Shown piece after piece: positions 1 through 7,878 of a stretch of DNA of 39,444 nucleotides (the stretch's first letter is position 1; every line of letters starts with the position of its first letter). Location: assembly GCA_003249035.1 (NCBI GenBank), contig QBMK01000011.1, forward strand, positions 70,640 to 110,083. The letters are read 5' to 3'. The position numbers and the translations under genes were made by a program. The notes below the pieces were generated by a model that did no database searches, was not told where the DNA came from, and worked only from the letters and a program-made list of their open reading frames with translations. The stretch is from Pseudanabaena sp. GTDB lineage: Bacteria; Cyanobacteriota; Cyanobacteriia; Pseudanabaenales; Pseudanabaenaceae.

Positions 1-61
1 TCCCCCTCCCACGCCTAATTGTTCACTGGGAAGGGAGTAAGCGTTTCTGTAATCCTTGATT

Positions 62-520
62 TCACACTTGCTGTAACTCAAGGAGAACTTTTTTATACTT
101 CTCTAAACGCTGAAAGTCTTTTTCCGTAGGATTGGCAATTCGACTAATATCCATATTATGGGTAACATCAGCGATCTTTACTTGGCGAGAGATCGCATTA
201 GATTTCACCCGCAAAATATAATCTTCATATTGCTCACCTTCGAGTTTGGTAATTGCCGCGATCGCATCAGTAATAAATTCTGGAAATCCTTGGCGAACCA
301 AATCTGCGATCGTCAAATCAGAGTCCTCGATCGCATCATGCAATACTGCCACAATTTTACTTTCGGGAGTATTCATTTGTGCCATCACCGTTAGCGGATG
401 AGAAATATAGGGCTTTCCCGCTTTATCCAGTTGTCCTGCATGGGCTTGATTGGCTAGCGTGATTGCCAATGCTAAAAGAGTTTCAAAATTCGACTCAAAG
501 CTTAATTTAAGATTTTGCAT
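62..520 (-). CDS. HD-domain phosphohydrolase, MESH1/SpoT-hydrolase-like
   Basis: This 152-residue single-domain protein resembles the hydrolase half of RelA/SpoT and stand-alone MESH1-type small alarmone hydrolases. That family removes the 3'-pyrophosphate from (p)ppGpp with Mn2+. Visible metal and active-site elements are a His in YISHP (about residue 41), the HD pair in VLHDAIEDS (61-62) with the following ED (65-66), and the Asp in KIADVTHNMD (about 118). There is no synthetase, TGS or ACT domain, so any activity would be hydrolysis only. Its ATG lies 14 nt inside the end of the upstream response-regulator gene on the same strand, which implies one transcript and probably coupled translation. 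MESH1-type enzymes may also act on NADPH, so the true substrate is uncertain. The family call is firm and the specificity is inferred. Confidence 0.85.
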   Translation of the reverse strand: MQNLKLSFESNFETLLALAITLANQAHAGQLDKAGKPYISHPLTVMAQMNTPESKIVAVLHDAIEDSDLTIADLVRQGFPEFITDAIAAITKLEGEQYEDYILRVKSNAISRQVKIADVTHNMDISRIANPTEKDFQRLEKYKKVLLELQQV

Positions 521-1418
521 AGTAACGAATACAAGTTAAAGCGATCGCCGCCTCATCAGCGCATTGTTGAATCATTTCAATATCACTAGGACTTAAAGCA
601 TTATCAATCTGCCAACGCATCGACAATATGCCTAAAACTTCTTCTCGAAAAGTAATGGAGAGTACCAATTTGGTTTTGTATGGGTCATCTAGAACATCTT
701 GTTGATTTGACGACTGAGAAATTTGAGGTTTTTTTGAAGCGATCGCTGTTCTGACTAAAGCATCTGCTGCTAAGTCCCAAATATAATCACCACATGTAGC
801 TTTAGTATCAATCAAAGCTCCTTGCTCAACTAACTGCAAGATCACTCCATCGGCACCAAAATTATCCTTAAACGCACTAGCTAAAGGGAGTACACAATCA
901 GATAACTGGTTAGATGTCTTCGAGATAGCTACAATTACTGATAACAGAGCATTCTGAGCTTGCGATCGACTTATTGCTTCAGAACGTTGCTTAAGCGAAT
1001 CATAGCAATGGGTTGCCTCTGACACAACCGACTTCAGTTGATCAGGCTCCCATGGCTTCGTAATATATTTATGAACCTGTCCGGAATTGATCGCATCGAT
1101 CAGATCGGTAATATCTGTATATCCCGTCAGAACAATCCTCATCGTATCAGGAAAATCCGAAACAGTAAGTTTGAGAAACTCGGTTCCATTCATCTCAGGC
1201 ATTCGCTGATCGGAAATAATTGCCGCCATCTCTCCTTCTTTTTCCAAGACCTTTAGAGCCTTGATACCACTGTCCGCTCTAAATACGGTAAATTCCCTAC
1301 GAAAAGTTCGATATAGCAAATCAAGGTTATCTTGTTCATCATCGACCACCAAAAGTTTTGGTTTTTGGGATGTATTTACTCTATTTGGCTCTGCAACGAA
1401 AGATGGTGAAGAAGTCAT
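507..1418 (-). CDS. Response regulator: receiver domain plus GAF domain
   Basis: The protein has 303 residues from the ATG chosen here. Residues about 20-135 form a CheY-like receiver: acidic pair in VVDDEQD (26-27), phospho-acceptor Asp70 in ISDQRMPEMNG, Thr98 in VLTGYTD and Lys121 in ITKPW. The QRMPEM/TGYTD/KPW style is typical of receivers linked to HD or GAF outputs. Residues about 150-303 look like a GAF domain, with no DNA-binding or enzymatic output, so it probably works through a protein partner or a ligand. The frame is open further upstream to 1466, but that extension runs into a dispersed palindromic repeat (1453-1555), so the ATG at 1418 is preferred. The downstream HD hydrolase gene overlaps its end by 14 nt. 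No cognate histidine kinase is adjacent. A link to alarmone control is inferred from position only. Confidence 0.85.
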   Translation of the reverse strand: MTSSPSFVAEPNRVNTSQKPKLLVVDDEQDNLDLLYRTFRREFTVFRADSGIKALKVLEKEGEMAAIISDQRMPEMNGTEFLKLTVSDFPDTMRIVLTGYTDITDLIDAINSGQVHKYITKPWEPDQLKSVVSEATHCYDSLKQRSEAISRSQAQNALLSVIVAISKTSNQLSDCVLPLASAFKDNFGADGVILQLVEQGALIDTKATCGDYIWDLAADALVRTAIASKKPQISQSSNQQDVLDDPYKTKLVLSITFREEVLGILSMRWQIDNALSPSDIEMIQQCADEAAIALTCIRYYAKS

Positions 1419-1452
1419 GAGCAAAGTTTGGGTGGATACTGGCTGCAACTTT

Positions 1453-1555
1453 ATACCAAAACACAAAATGGCGAAGCCATTTTGTGTTTTTAAAACCCTG
1501 ACTGGGTTTGTTTTTTAATTCACAAAAGTGTGACGACACTTTTGTGAACTGGTAT
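1453..1555 (-). repeat. Family A palindromic element, copy 1
   Basis: This 103-bp element has ends ATACCAAAA and GGTAT and contains three hairpins in a row: an arm with ACAAAATGGC/GCCATTTTGT, a short AAACCC/GGGTTT stem, and an arm with CACAAAAGTG/CACTTTTGTG. Near-identical copies lie at 3730-3832, 5607-5708 and 25296-25398, and this copy is inverted relative to those at 3730 and 25296. It sits 34 bp upstream of the response-regulator start, so that gene's promoter must lie within or beyond it. The structure is MITE- or REP-like. It encodes no protein. Confidence 0.9.
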
Positions 1556-1582
1556 TTGAATCCTATCAAATAAATGCTAGTA

Positions 1583-1653
1583 AAAAACAATGGGCGCACT
1601 GCGCCCATTGTTTTATATTTTTATGTAAAAAAGCTTCGCTGGCGAGGCTTTTT
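1583..1653 (-). terminator. Double hairpin terminator after fba
   Basis: Two stems stand in tandem directly downstream of the aldolase stop codon. One is built on AAAAAGC..GCTTTTT (1627-1653), and a stronger GC-rich one on CAATGGGCGC/GCGCCCATTG (about 1583-1614). Both have flanking A/T runs that would give a U tract on the minus strand. Confidence 0.75.
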
Positions 1654-1658
1654 AATGA

Positions 1659-2738
1659 CTAAGCCTTAACAACTTCGCGGCTAACTTGCTTCAATTCGCC
1701 CTTAGCATATTTAGGAACAAAGTCATAAATGCTAACTTGCTTGATCTTGCCAGCCTGACCAGCAGCTTCAAACTGAGTATAGCGATCGGCACAAACTTTT
1801 TGCATGTACTTGATTGATGGCTTCAAGAAGTGGCGAGGATCAAACTCTTTAGGATTCTTGAACAAAGCTTCACGTACTGCAGCAGTGATAGCAAGACGAC
1901 AGTCGGTGTCGATATTGACCTTACGTACTCCGCACTTGATGCCCTTTTGAATTTCTTCAACGGGTACACCATAGGTTTCAGGAATAGCGCCGCCAAATTC
2001 ATTGATCATTGCAAGTAGATCTTCAGGAACTGAAGAAGAACCATGCATAACAAGGTGAGTATTAGGCAAGCGGTTATGAATTTCTTCGATACGGCTGATA
2101 GCTAAGATTTCGCCAGTAGGCTTGCGAGTAAACTTATAAGCACCATGGCTAGTTCCGATCGCTACTGCGAGAGCATCGACCTGAGTGCGCTCAACGAAAT
2201 CAGCAGCTTCATCAGGATCGGTCAAAAGTTGTGAATGGTCTAAAGCACCCTCAAAACCATGTCCATCTTCAGCTTCACCCTTACCAGTTTCGAGAGAGCC
2301 TAAGCAGCCAAGTTCACCTTCAACGCTTGCGCCGAAAGCATGAGCAACTTTAACAACTTCAGAGGTAACAGCTACGTTGTACTCATAGCTAGCTGGGGTC
2401 TTGGCATCAGCTTCTAAGGAGCCGTCCATCATTACACTAGTAAATCCATTTTGGATTGCTGAGTAGCAAGTTGCTGGTGCATTACCGTGATCTTGGTGCA
2501 TCACGATTGGCAAATGAGGATAAGTTTCGGCAGCAGCCAAAATTAAGTGGCGCAAGAAATTTTCGCCTGCATAATTGCGTGCGCCACGAGAAGCTTGTAG
2601 GATCACAGGGCTGTTTGTCTCATTAGCAGCCTGCATGATCGACTGGATTTGCTCCATGTTGTTAACGTTAAATGCAGGGATGCCGTATCCGTTTTCAGCT
2701 GCATGATCGAGCAGCAGGCGCATTGGTACTAAAGCCAT
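1659..2738 (-). CDS. fba: Fructose-bisphosphate aldolase, class II (Calvin cycle type)
   Basis: The enzyme catalyses reversible condensation of dihydroxyacetone phosphate with glyceraldehyde-3-phosphate (and erythrose-4-phosphate in the Calvin cycle) in the cytosol. The protein has 359 residues, the full length for the CbbA/FbaA-like class II subgroup used by cyanobacteria. Recognisable elements are the N-terminal PMRLLLDHA, the zinc and catalytic region [10 protein letters not shown] (residues about 79-88, with Asp83 and His84), the GTSHGAYKF loop, VMHGSSSVP, and the phosphate-binding NIDTD near the C-terminus. An AGGAG lies about 11 nt before the ATG. A family B repeat (2835-2963) separates the start from apcF upstream, and two hairpins follow the stop, so it is probably transcribed alone. 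Identity is near certain from the sequence. Confidence 0.97.
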   Translation of the reverse strand: MALVPMRLLLDHAAENGYGIPAFNVNNMEQIQSIMQAANETNSPVILQASRGARNYAGENFLRHLILAAAETYPHLPIVMHQDHGNAPATCYSAIQNGFTSVMMDGSLEADAKTPASYEYNVAVTSEVVKVAHAFGASVEGELGCLGSLETGKGEAEDGHGFEGALDHSQLLTDPDEAADFVERTQVDALAVAIGTSHGAYKFTRKPTGEILAISRIEEIHNRLPNTHLVMHGSSSVPEDLLAMINEFGGAIPETYGVPVEEIQKGIKCGVRKVNIDTDCRLAITAAVREALFKNPKEFDPRHFLKPSIKYMQKVCADRYTQFEAAGQAGKIKQVSIYDFVPKYAKGELKQVSREVVKA

Positions 2739-2834
2739 ATTTAAATTCTCTCCTAGACTAAATCGAGCTTGTTTCGATTATTAACAATCTTAAATCATTT
2801 TGAAGAATAATATCTAACTAAAAAAGGGCACGAA

Positions 2835-2963
2835 CAGCAATTCCCATTTTAAAAATTGTTTTTTTGACAGCTACCTTTCGGCTGGCTTTCAAAAAACAAT
2901 TTGGGGTTTTCCAGCGCCACAAGCGCTGGAAAACCCCAAATTGTTTCATCATTAGAATTTCTG
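2835..2963. repeat. Family B double-hairpin element, full copy
   Basis: The ends are CAGCAATTCCCATTTT on the left and TCATTAGAATTTCTG on the right, imperfect inverted repeats of each other. Inside are two hairpins: an A/T-rich one (arms near AAATTGTTTTTT and AAAAAACAATTT) and a perfect GGGGTTTTCCAGCGC/GCGCTGGAAAACCCC stem. The architecture matches 28452-28583, but the stem sequences differ while remaining self-complementary. It lies between apcF and fba, where it could terminate apcF transcripts. Confidence 0.75.
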
Positions 2964-2986
2964 AGGCGCTTCACGCGCATTTTTAA

Positions 2987-3484
2987 TTAGATATTCTTTT
3001 CGCTAAGTTCTCGGCTCATATAGTCAAAAGGTGCTGCTAACCAGTCAGCATTTTCGCCCACTAAGTCCATAACAGCCTGTTTCATGATTTGAATGCCTTT
3101 AACAGTTGGACCAATTGGCACTCCTAGAGAGCTATAAGTGTCACGCAAGCCTTGCAATACTCTTTCATCAAGTACATCATTGTTGCCTGCAACTAGAGCA
3201 TAGGAGGCATAGCGCAAATAATAGTCCATGTCACGCAAGCAAGCAGCAAAACGGCGGGTTGTATAGGCGTTCCCACCTGGGCGGATCAAGTCAGGGACTT
3301 CTTCAAATAATTGTGAGCCAGACTTACGCACAATCGAGGCGGCATTAGCGGTGATTGCCGAAGAAGCGGCTAAACGGGCGTTGCCAGTTGCAAAGAAGGA
3401 TTTGAGGGTATCCATGGCATCGCGATCAAAGTATTTACCAGTTGCATCATAAGCACCGATCAGGCTGGTAATTGCATCCTGCAT
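2987..3484 (-). CDS. apcF: Allophycocyanin beta-18-type subunit (phycobilisome core)
   Basis: This 165-residue phycobiliprotein of the allophycocyanin beta family belongs to the phycobilisome core on the thylakoid surface. There ApcF replaces one ApcB in the terminal-emitter trimer and helps pass energy to the photosystems. The phycocyanobilin attachment cysteine is Cys82 in AACLRDMDYYLRYA, with the usual chromophore-contacting Arg and Asp around it. GKYFDRDAMDTLKSFF and the LFEEVPDLIRPGGNAYTTRR insert separate it from ApcB, which has a shorter, different segment there. A GGAG lies about 9 nt before the ATG. No other apc gene is adjacent, which is usual for apcF. ApcB is the only serious alternative and fits less well. 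Confidence 0.93.
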   Translation of the reverse strand: MQDAITSLIGAYDATGKYFDRDAMDTLKSFFATGNARLAASSAITANAASIVRKSGSQLFEEVPDLIRPGGNAYTTRRFAACLRDMDYYLRYASYALVAGNNDVLDERVLQGLRDTYSSLGVPIGPTVKGIQIMKQAVMDLVGENADWLAAPFDYMSRELSEKNI

Positions 3485-4223
3485 GTTGTTTTCTCCGTTA
3501 ATTTGTCTTTTATAAATGTATCGGTAACGTATTTGTAAAGTTTGTAAACTATATATAACTTAAACTTGGCAACCTATCCCTTGGGCAGACACCAAAATTA
3601 TTTTACTGTGGTTTCAGCGCCTTACCAAGTCTTGCTCTATAAAAATGCCATATTCAAACAGAATATTTTAAGCAACATCACAGATATAAAAAAATTCCCA
3701 ATTTTTTTGATTACTTTGTTTTCACAGTTATACCAATTCACAAAAGTGTAACGACACTTTTGTGAATTAAAAACCGAACCCAGTAAGGGTTTTAAAAACA
3801 CAAAATGGCGGAGCCATTTTGTGTTTTGGTATTATCTCCATAAGTTCCTCAGCATAATTAAAAATCCAAAAAATTCTTACATCCTTAAAAATTAGTGATT
3901 AGCATGCAAAAAACTGTAATGCTTAGAGCGTATAACTCCAAAATATGAGATTTAGCACTTCGCGCACATCTAATATTTTTGGGTTTATGTTTTAACTTGT
4001 GTAATGCTGCAAATCTAAAGAATTGGTTCCATAATGAGAATTGTTACCCAAGTGTAGAAAATGTCGGAATTGCGACTCTGAAGGGTAAGCTTAGATACTA
4101 TGCTTAAATATCGAGCACAAAAAAAGCTCAGATACTAAAGTTCATATTTTGGGTTGATCTAAAACCCTTGCAAGAAATTTATATAGAAATGTCTGGAAGT
4201 AAATTTGGTATACGGCTTGGTCT
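3485..4223. other. Intergenic region between divergent apcF and the FIST gene
   Basis: This 739-bp non-coding stretch holds the apcF upstream region (the A/T-rich TATATATAAC lies about 65 bp from the apcF ATG), a family A element at 3730-3832 and a possible family B half-end at 4021-4043 (AATTGG...ATAATGAGAATTG). The remainder is A/T-rich and must include the promoter of the plus-strand FIST gene. No convincing small gene or RNA was seen. The short open frame at 3566-3751 runs into the repeat and has no coding character. Confidence 0.6.
3730..3832 (+). repeat. Family A palindromic element, copy 2
   Basis: This 103-bp copy reads ATACCAATTCAC at the left and GTTTTGGTAT at the right. It is inverted relative to the copies at 1453 and 5607, with the same three-hairpin order. 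It lies about 245 bp upstream of apcF and about 390 bp upstream of the FIST gene. Confidence 0.9.
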
Positions 4224-5435
4224 ATGAAGTGGGTTACTAGTCTTTCGACAAAAATATCTTTGGAAGCTGCGGTGCAAGACCTGTCACAGCAAATATTTGC
4301 TTTAATGGGGGATCGATCGCTTGATTTAGGTTTTCTGTTTGTTTCCACTGCTTTTGCAAGCGACTACCCACGCTTGTTACCATTGCTAGCCGACAAATTA
4401 CCAATCCAAAAATTAATTGGCTGCTCTGGTGGGGGGATTGTTGGCAATGGACAAGAGTTTGAGGATAAACCTGCGATCGCATTATTAGTAGGTAACTTAC
4501 CCAATGTGGAAGCAAAAGTATTTCATCTCGATGATAATCAGTTGCCAGATCTCGATAGTCCTCCAGATCGCTGGGAAAAGCTAACGGATGTTGACCCTGC
4601 AGTTTCGCCTAGTTTTGTATTGGTTGGCGATCCATTCTCGTTTCCGATTAATGACTTAATCCAAGGTCTGGATTTTGCCTATCCCAATGCAGTCAAAGTT
4701 GGCGGCTTGGCTAGCAGTGGCGGTATGGGTGCAAATGCACTGTTTAGCTTCCATGAAGAAGGAAAATATAAGCTTTATCGCACGGGTTTATTGGGCGTAG
4801 CAATTTGGGGAGATGTGACTATTGATCCTGTGGTCGCTCAGGGTTGCCGACCAATTGGCAAAATTTTGCAGGTTTCTGAATGTGAACGCAATTTAATTTT
4901 AGGATTGGAGGGCAAGCCACCTCTGAGCCTATTACAAGATACTGTGGGTGATTTAAATCAAAGCGATCGCGAACTTGCCCAGCATTCACTATTTATTGGG
5001 GTGGTGATGAATGAGTTTAAGGCAAATCCATCGCAGGGAGATTTCTTAATTCGGAATATTATTGGTGTCGATCCTAGATCTGGTGCGATCGCTGTTGGCG
5101 ATCGGATGCGCCCTGGGCAGAGAATCCAACTGCATTTACGTGATAGCAAAGCTTCTGCCGAAGATTTAGAAGAAGCATTAATCAATTACTCCAATCAATT
5201 AAACTTAGAGGCTCCCAATGTCTCGGCAACTGCTGCTTTAATGTTTTCCTGCATGGGAAGAGGAGAGAGGCTATATGGCAAGCCAAACTTTGACTCTGAA
5301 ATTCTCCAAAAACATCTTGGCTTAATTCCATTTGGCGGTTTTTTCTGCTCCGGTGAAATTGGACCTGTTGGCGGCACAACTTTTCTTCATGGCTACACCT
5401 CAGTATTTGGCATCGTTAGACCCAAAAATCCATAA
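4224..5435 (+). CDS. FIST N/FIST C sensory-domain protein
   Basis: The protein has 403 residues. The N-terminal half (about 25-220) matches the FIST_N domain: a repeated alpha/beta fold with GFLFVSTAFA, LIGCSGGGIVG and KVGGLASSGGMGANALF. The C-terminal half (about 235-390) matches FIST_C, ending with FSCMGRGERLYG, IPFGGFFCSGEIGPVGG and TFLHGYTSVFG. In other bacteria FIST modules are predicted small-ligand (possibly amino-acid) sensors and usually sit on kinases or methyl-accepting proteins. Here it stands alone with no signalling domain, signal peptide or membrane segment, so it should be cytosolic and act by binding a partner. A strong hairpin spans its stop codon, so it is probably monocistronic. 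The domain call is solid; the ligand is unknown. Confidence 0.87.
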   Translation: MKWVTSLSTKISLEAAVQDLSQQIFALMGDRSLDLGFLFVSTAFASDYPRLLPLLADKLPIQKLIGCSGGGIVGNGQEFEDKPAIALLVGNLPNVEAKVFHLDDNQLPDLDSPPDRWEKLTDVDPAVSPSFVLVGDPFSFPINDLIQGLDFAYPNAVKVGGLASSGGMGANALFSFHEEGKYKLYRTGLLGVAIWGDVTIDPVVAQGCRPIGKILQVSECERNLILGLEGKPPLSLLQDTVGDLNQSDRELAQHSLFIGVVMNEFKANPSQGDFLIRNIIGVDPRSGAIAVGDRMRPGQRIQLHLRDSKASAEDLEEALINYSNQLNLEAPNVSATAALMFSCMGRGERLYGKPNFDSEILQKHLGLIPFGGFFCSGEIGPVGGTTFLHGYTSVFGIVRPKNP

Positions 5436-5469
5436 GCAAAGAGCGCTTTGCACTCTTTGCTTATGGATT
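5427..5469 (+). terminator. Terminator overlapping the FIST stop codon
   Basis: A perfect 17-bp stem (AATCCATAAGCAAAGAG and its complement) encloses a 9-nt loop. The TAA stop of the FIST gene at 5433-5435 is inside the left arm. There is no long T run, so it may act mainly as a 3'-end stabiliser. Confidence 0.7.
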
Positions 5470-5779
5470 GAGATTAGTAACTGATGTTACGTGGAAGGAA
5501 TTTCTGTAATGGCATAGGTTTGGGGCTGGCATGGGGTCACAGCCGTACTGAGACCTTTGATTTTTTGGAGTAGGGGCAATCCCCTCGTGGTTGCACTGCT
5601 TCGTTTATACCAAAACACAAAATGGCGTAGCCATTTTGTGTTTTTAAAATCATTGCTGGGTTGGCTTTTAATTCACAAAAGTGTGACAACACTTTTGTGA
5701 ATTAGTATTACTGAATCTCGGATTTTATGGAATAGAGGCAACTAATCGATTGACTCTATTCATAGCATAAAATGACAGT
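5436..5779. other. Intergenic region before the ABC transporter
   Basis: After the FIST terminator there is a GTAGGGGCAATCCCC-type hairpin segment (about 5567-5600) resembling a small dispersed repeat common in filamentous cyanobacteria. A family A element follows at 5607-5708, then about 70 bp of A/T-rich sequence that must carry the ABC transporter promoter. No gene was seen. Confidence 0.55.
5607..5708 (-). repeat. Family A palindromic element, copy 3
   Basis: This 102-bp copy has the same orientation as the one at 1453-1555: ATACCAAAACAC at the left, GAATTAGTAT at the right. The central linker (AAAATCATTGCTGGGTTGGC) is the most diverged part, and both outer hairpins are preserved. It ends 71 bp before the ABC transporter start. 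Confidence 0.88.
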
Positions 5780-7624
5780 ATGGCAAAAAAGAAAAAAAGT
5801 GAATTAAAGGGACAGAGATCCCTCAAAAGGACTTTAAGCAAGTCTTTGTCAATATTGCGCTACGGACTCAAGGCTTTAGGACTGGTGTGGAAGACTAGCC
5901 GAAGTTTAACTATAGCGATCGCTATTTTTACACTTGTGAGCGGACTTCTACCTGCAGCGATCGCCTATGTGGGCAAGTTGATCGTTGATAGCGTTGTATT
6001 GGCTTCGCGAAGTGGATTATTGAGCGATCGCAATTTAGCACTCAGTTACGTGGGATTTGAAGCAATCATGATCGTGATTTTGGCGGCGGTTCAGAAAGGA
6101 CTAACCGTATCTCAATCGTTGCTGCGAGTGCTACTTGGGCAAGGCGTAAACGTATTGATTTTAGAAAAAGCGCTTACCCTTGATCTTGCCCATTTCGAGG
6201 ATTCGGAATTTTATGACAAGATGTCGCAGGCAAGGGCGCAAGCTTCTAGTCGTCCGCTATCACTGATCAGTCGCATCTTTGGATTAGGACAGTCAGCATT
6301 AACTCTATTGACCTTTAGCGGATTGTTATTGAATTTTTCCGTTTGGGCAGTAATTGTCTTGGTCTTAGCGGCGATTCCGTCTTTTATAGCAGAAACTAGA
6401 TTCTCAGAACATGCTTTTAGACTTTTTCGGTGGCGATCGCCTGAAACCCGTCAGCAACATTATTTAGAGACTTTATTGGCAAGAGAGGACTACGCGAAGG
6501 AAGTACAGCTTTATCAATTAGGCGGAATGCTATTGCAGCGTTATCGTGATGTTTTTGATCGCCTTTACGAAGAAGATCGCAATCTCACAATTCAAAAAGG
6601 ATTTTGGGGCTATTTACTGGGATTGCTCAGCACAGGCGCATTTTATGCAGCCTATGCATGGATCGTCATGGAGGCGATCGCAGGAAAAATTAGCCTTGGG
6701 GAAATGACAATGTATTTGATTGTGTTCCGCCAAGGTCAGTCTACTTTTGCTTCAGCATTAACTTCCATCGGTGGTATGTATGAAGACAATCTCTATCTCG
6801 CCAATCTCTACGAATTTTTAGAGCAGCCAGTTCCCCAATCTCACGGGCTGATTACTAAAGGAATCATCTCAGATGGAATTCGATTTGAGAATGTTTCTTT
6901 TTGCTATCCTGAAAGCCAAGAGCCAGTTTTAAATAATATTTCATTGCATCTCAATCATGGCGAGAAATTAGCGATCGTGGGCGAGAATGGCTCTGGCAAA
7001 ACGACATTAATTAAACTTCTGACGCGGCTATATACACCTAGTAGTGGCAAGATTTTATTGGATGGAGTTGATTTGAACGATTGGGATATTGATACATTAC
7101 GCAGAAGAATTGGCGTGATTTTTCAGAACTTTGTGCAGTATCAATTTACTGTAGGTGAGAATGTTGGTGTCGGCGATGTGGAACGCATCAATGACGCTCG
7201 AGAATGGGAAGTTGCGACTGAGAAGGGCATGGCTAGACCCTTTATTAACAATATGCCACAAAAATTTGGGACGCAGTTGGGCAAATGGTTTAAGGGTGGT
7301 CAAGAGTTGTCAGGTGGACAATGGCAAAAGATTGCGCTTTCTAGAGCATTTATGCGATCGCAAGCCGACATTCTCGTACTAGATGAACCCACGGCGGCAA
7401 TGGATGCGGAAGCAGAGATGAGTATTTTCAATCATTTCCGTTCGCTCACCCAAGACCAGATGGTAGTTTTAATTTCCCATCGTTTTTCGACTGTGCGCAT
7501 GGCGGACAAAATCATCGTGATGGCGGATGGCAGAATTATCGAGCAAGGTAGTCACGAGCAGTTATTGGCAGCAGATGGACGCTATGCCCATCTTTTTACT
7601 CTGCAAGCAGCAGGTTACAAATGA
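5780..7624 (+). CDS. ABC exporter, fused permease and ATPase (half-transporter)
   Basis: This 614-residue protein has a basic N-terminus (MAKKKK) followed by a type-IV exporter membrane domain, with hydrophobic segments at about 45-70, 88-105, 170-205 and 275-300. A nucleotide-binding domain starts near 365: Walker A GENGSGKT (401-408), Q-loop Gln449 in VIFQN, signature LSGGQ (510-514), Walker B ILVLDEP (531-537) and H-loop His567 in LISHR. All ATPase residues are intact, so it should work as a homodimer in the cytoplasmic membrane. It has no peptidase or extra domain. The substrate cannot be read from sequence: related half-transporters export lipids, peptides or drugs, and no precursor or biosynthetic gene is adjacent. 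It stands alone between a repeat element and a 250-bp gap. Confidence 0.92.
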   Translation: MAKKKKSELKGQRSLKRTLSKSLSILRYGLKALGLVWKTSRSLTIAIAIFTLVSGLLPAAIAYVGKLIVDSVVLASRSGLLSDRNLALSYVGFEAIMIVILAAVQKGLTVSQSLLRVLLGQGVNVLILEKALTLDLAHFEDSEFYDKMSQARAQASSRPLSLISRIFGLGQSALTLLTFSGLLLNFSVWAVIVLVLAAIPSFIAETRFSEHAFRLFRWRSPETRQQHYLETLLAREDYAKEVQLYQLGGMLLQRYRDVFDRLYEEDRNLTIQKGFWGYLLGLLSTGAFYAAYAWIVMEAIAGKISLGEMTMYLIVFRQGQSTFASALTSIGGMYEDNLYLANLYEFLEQPVPQSHGLITKGIISDGIRFENVSFCYPESQEPVLNNISLHLNHGEKLAIVGENGSGKTTLIKLLTRLYTPSSGKILLDGVDLNDWDIDTLRRRIGVIFQNFVQYQFTVGENVGVGDVERINDAREWEVATEKGMARPFINNMPQKFGTQLGKWFKGGQELSGGQWQKIALSRAFMRSQADILVLDEPTAAMDAEAEMSIFNHFRSLTQDQMVVLISHRFSTVRMADKIIVMADGRIIEQGSHEQLLAADGRYAHLFTLQAAGYK

Positions 7625-7867
7625 TAAGTTTTATTGCTAAGTCAATCAATTCAATCGTTACAGCAAATTAAATCAATCATTGAAATGATTGAATAATTAC
7701 AGAGAATTATAAAAAATCAAAAACTAAACAAACCCTAAGAACGTTTGCCCAATAGACTTTTTAGGATTTTTAGGATATTGCTTTACGCTTTTTACTGACT
7801 AAAAAGCTGTATGCAAGGAGTGAGATTGACACAAGATGTTTGATTTTACGCTCATTTATTTATTTTG

Positions 7868-7871
7868 GGAG
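7868..7871 (+). promoter_or_regulatory. Ribosome binding site deciding the start at 7879
   Basis: A GGAG lies 7 nt before the ATG at 7879. It is only 4 nt from the adjacent ATG at 7876, and it is downstream of the far upstream ATG at 7840, so it favours 7879. Confidence 0.55.
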
Positions 7872-7878
7872 AGTGATG

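Noticed and set aside
1453-1555. Family A element as an insertion sequence or tRNA-like RNA gene
   Set aside because: About 103 bp with no open frame and no cloverleaf or anticodon arrangement. Its hairpins are explained as a palindromic repeat.
1381-1608. 75-codon minus-strand frame crossing the family A repeat
   Set aside because: It covers hairpin DNA and the start of the regulator gene in another frame, with no coding character.
3566-3751. 61-codon plus-strand frame upstream of the family A element
   Set aside because: A/T-rich, no ribosome binding site, ends in the repeat. Considered non-coding.
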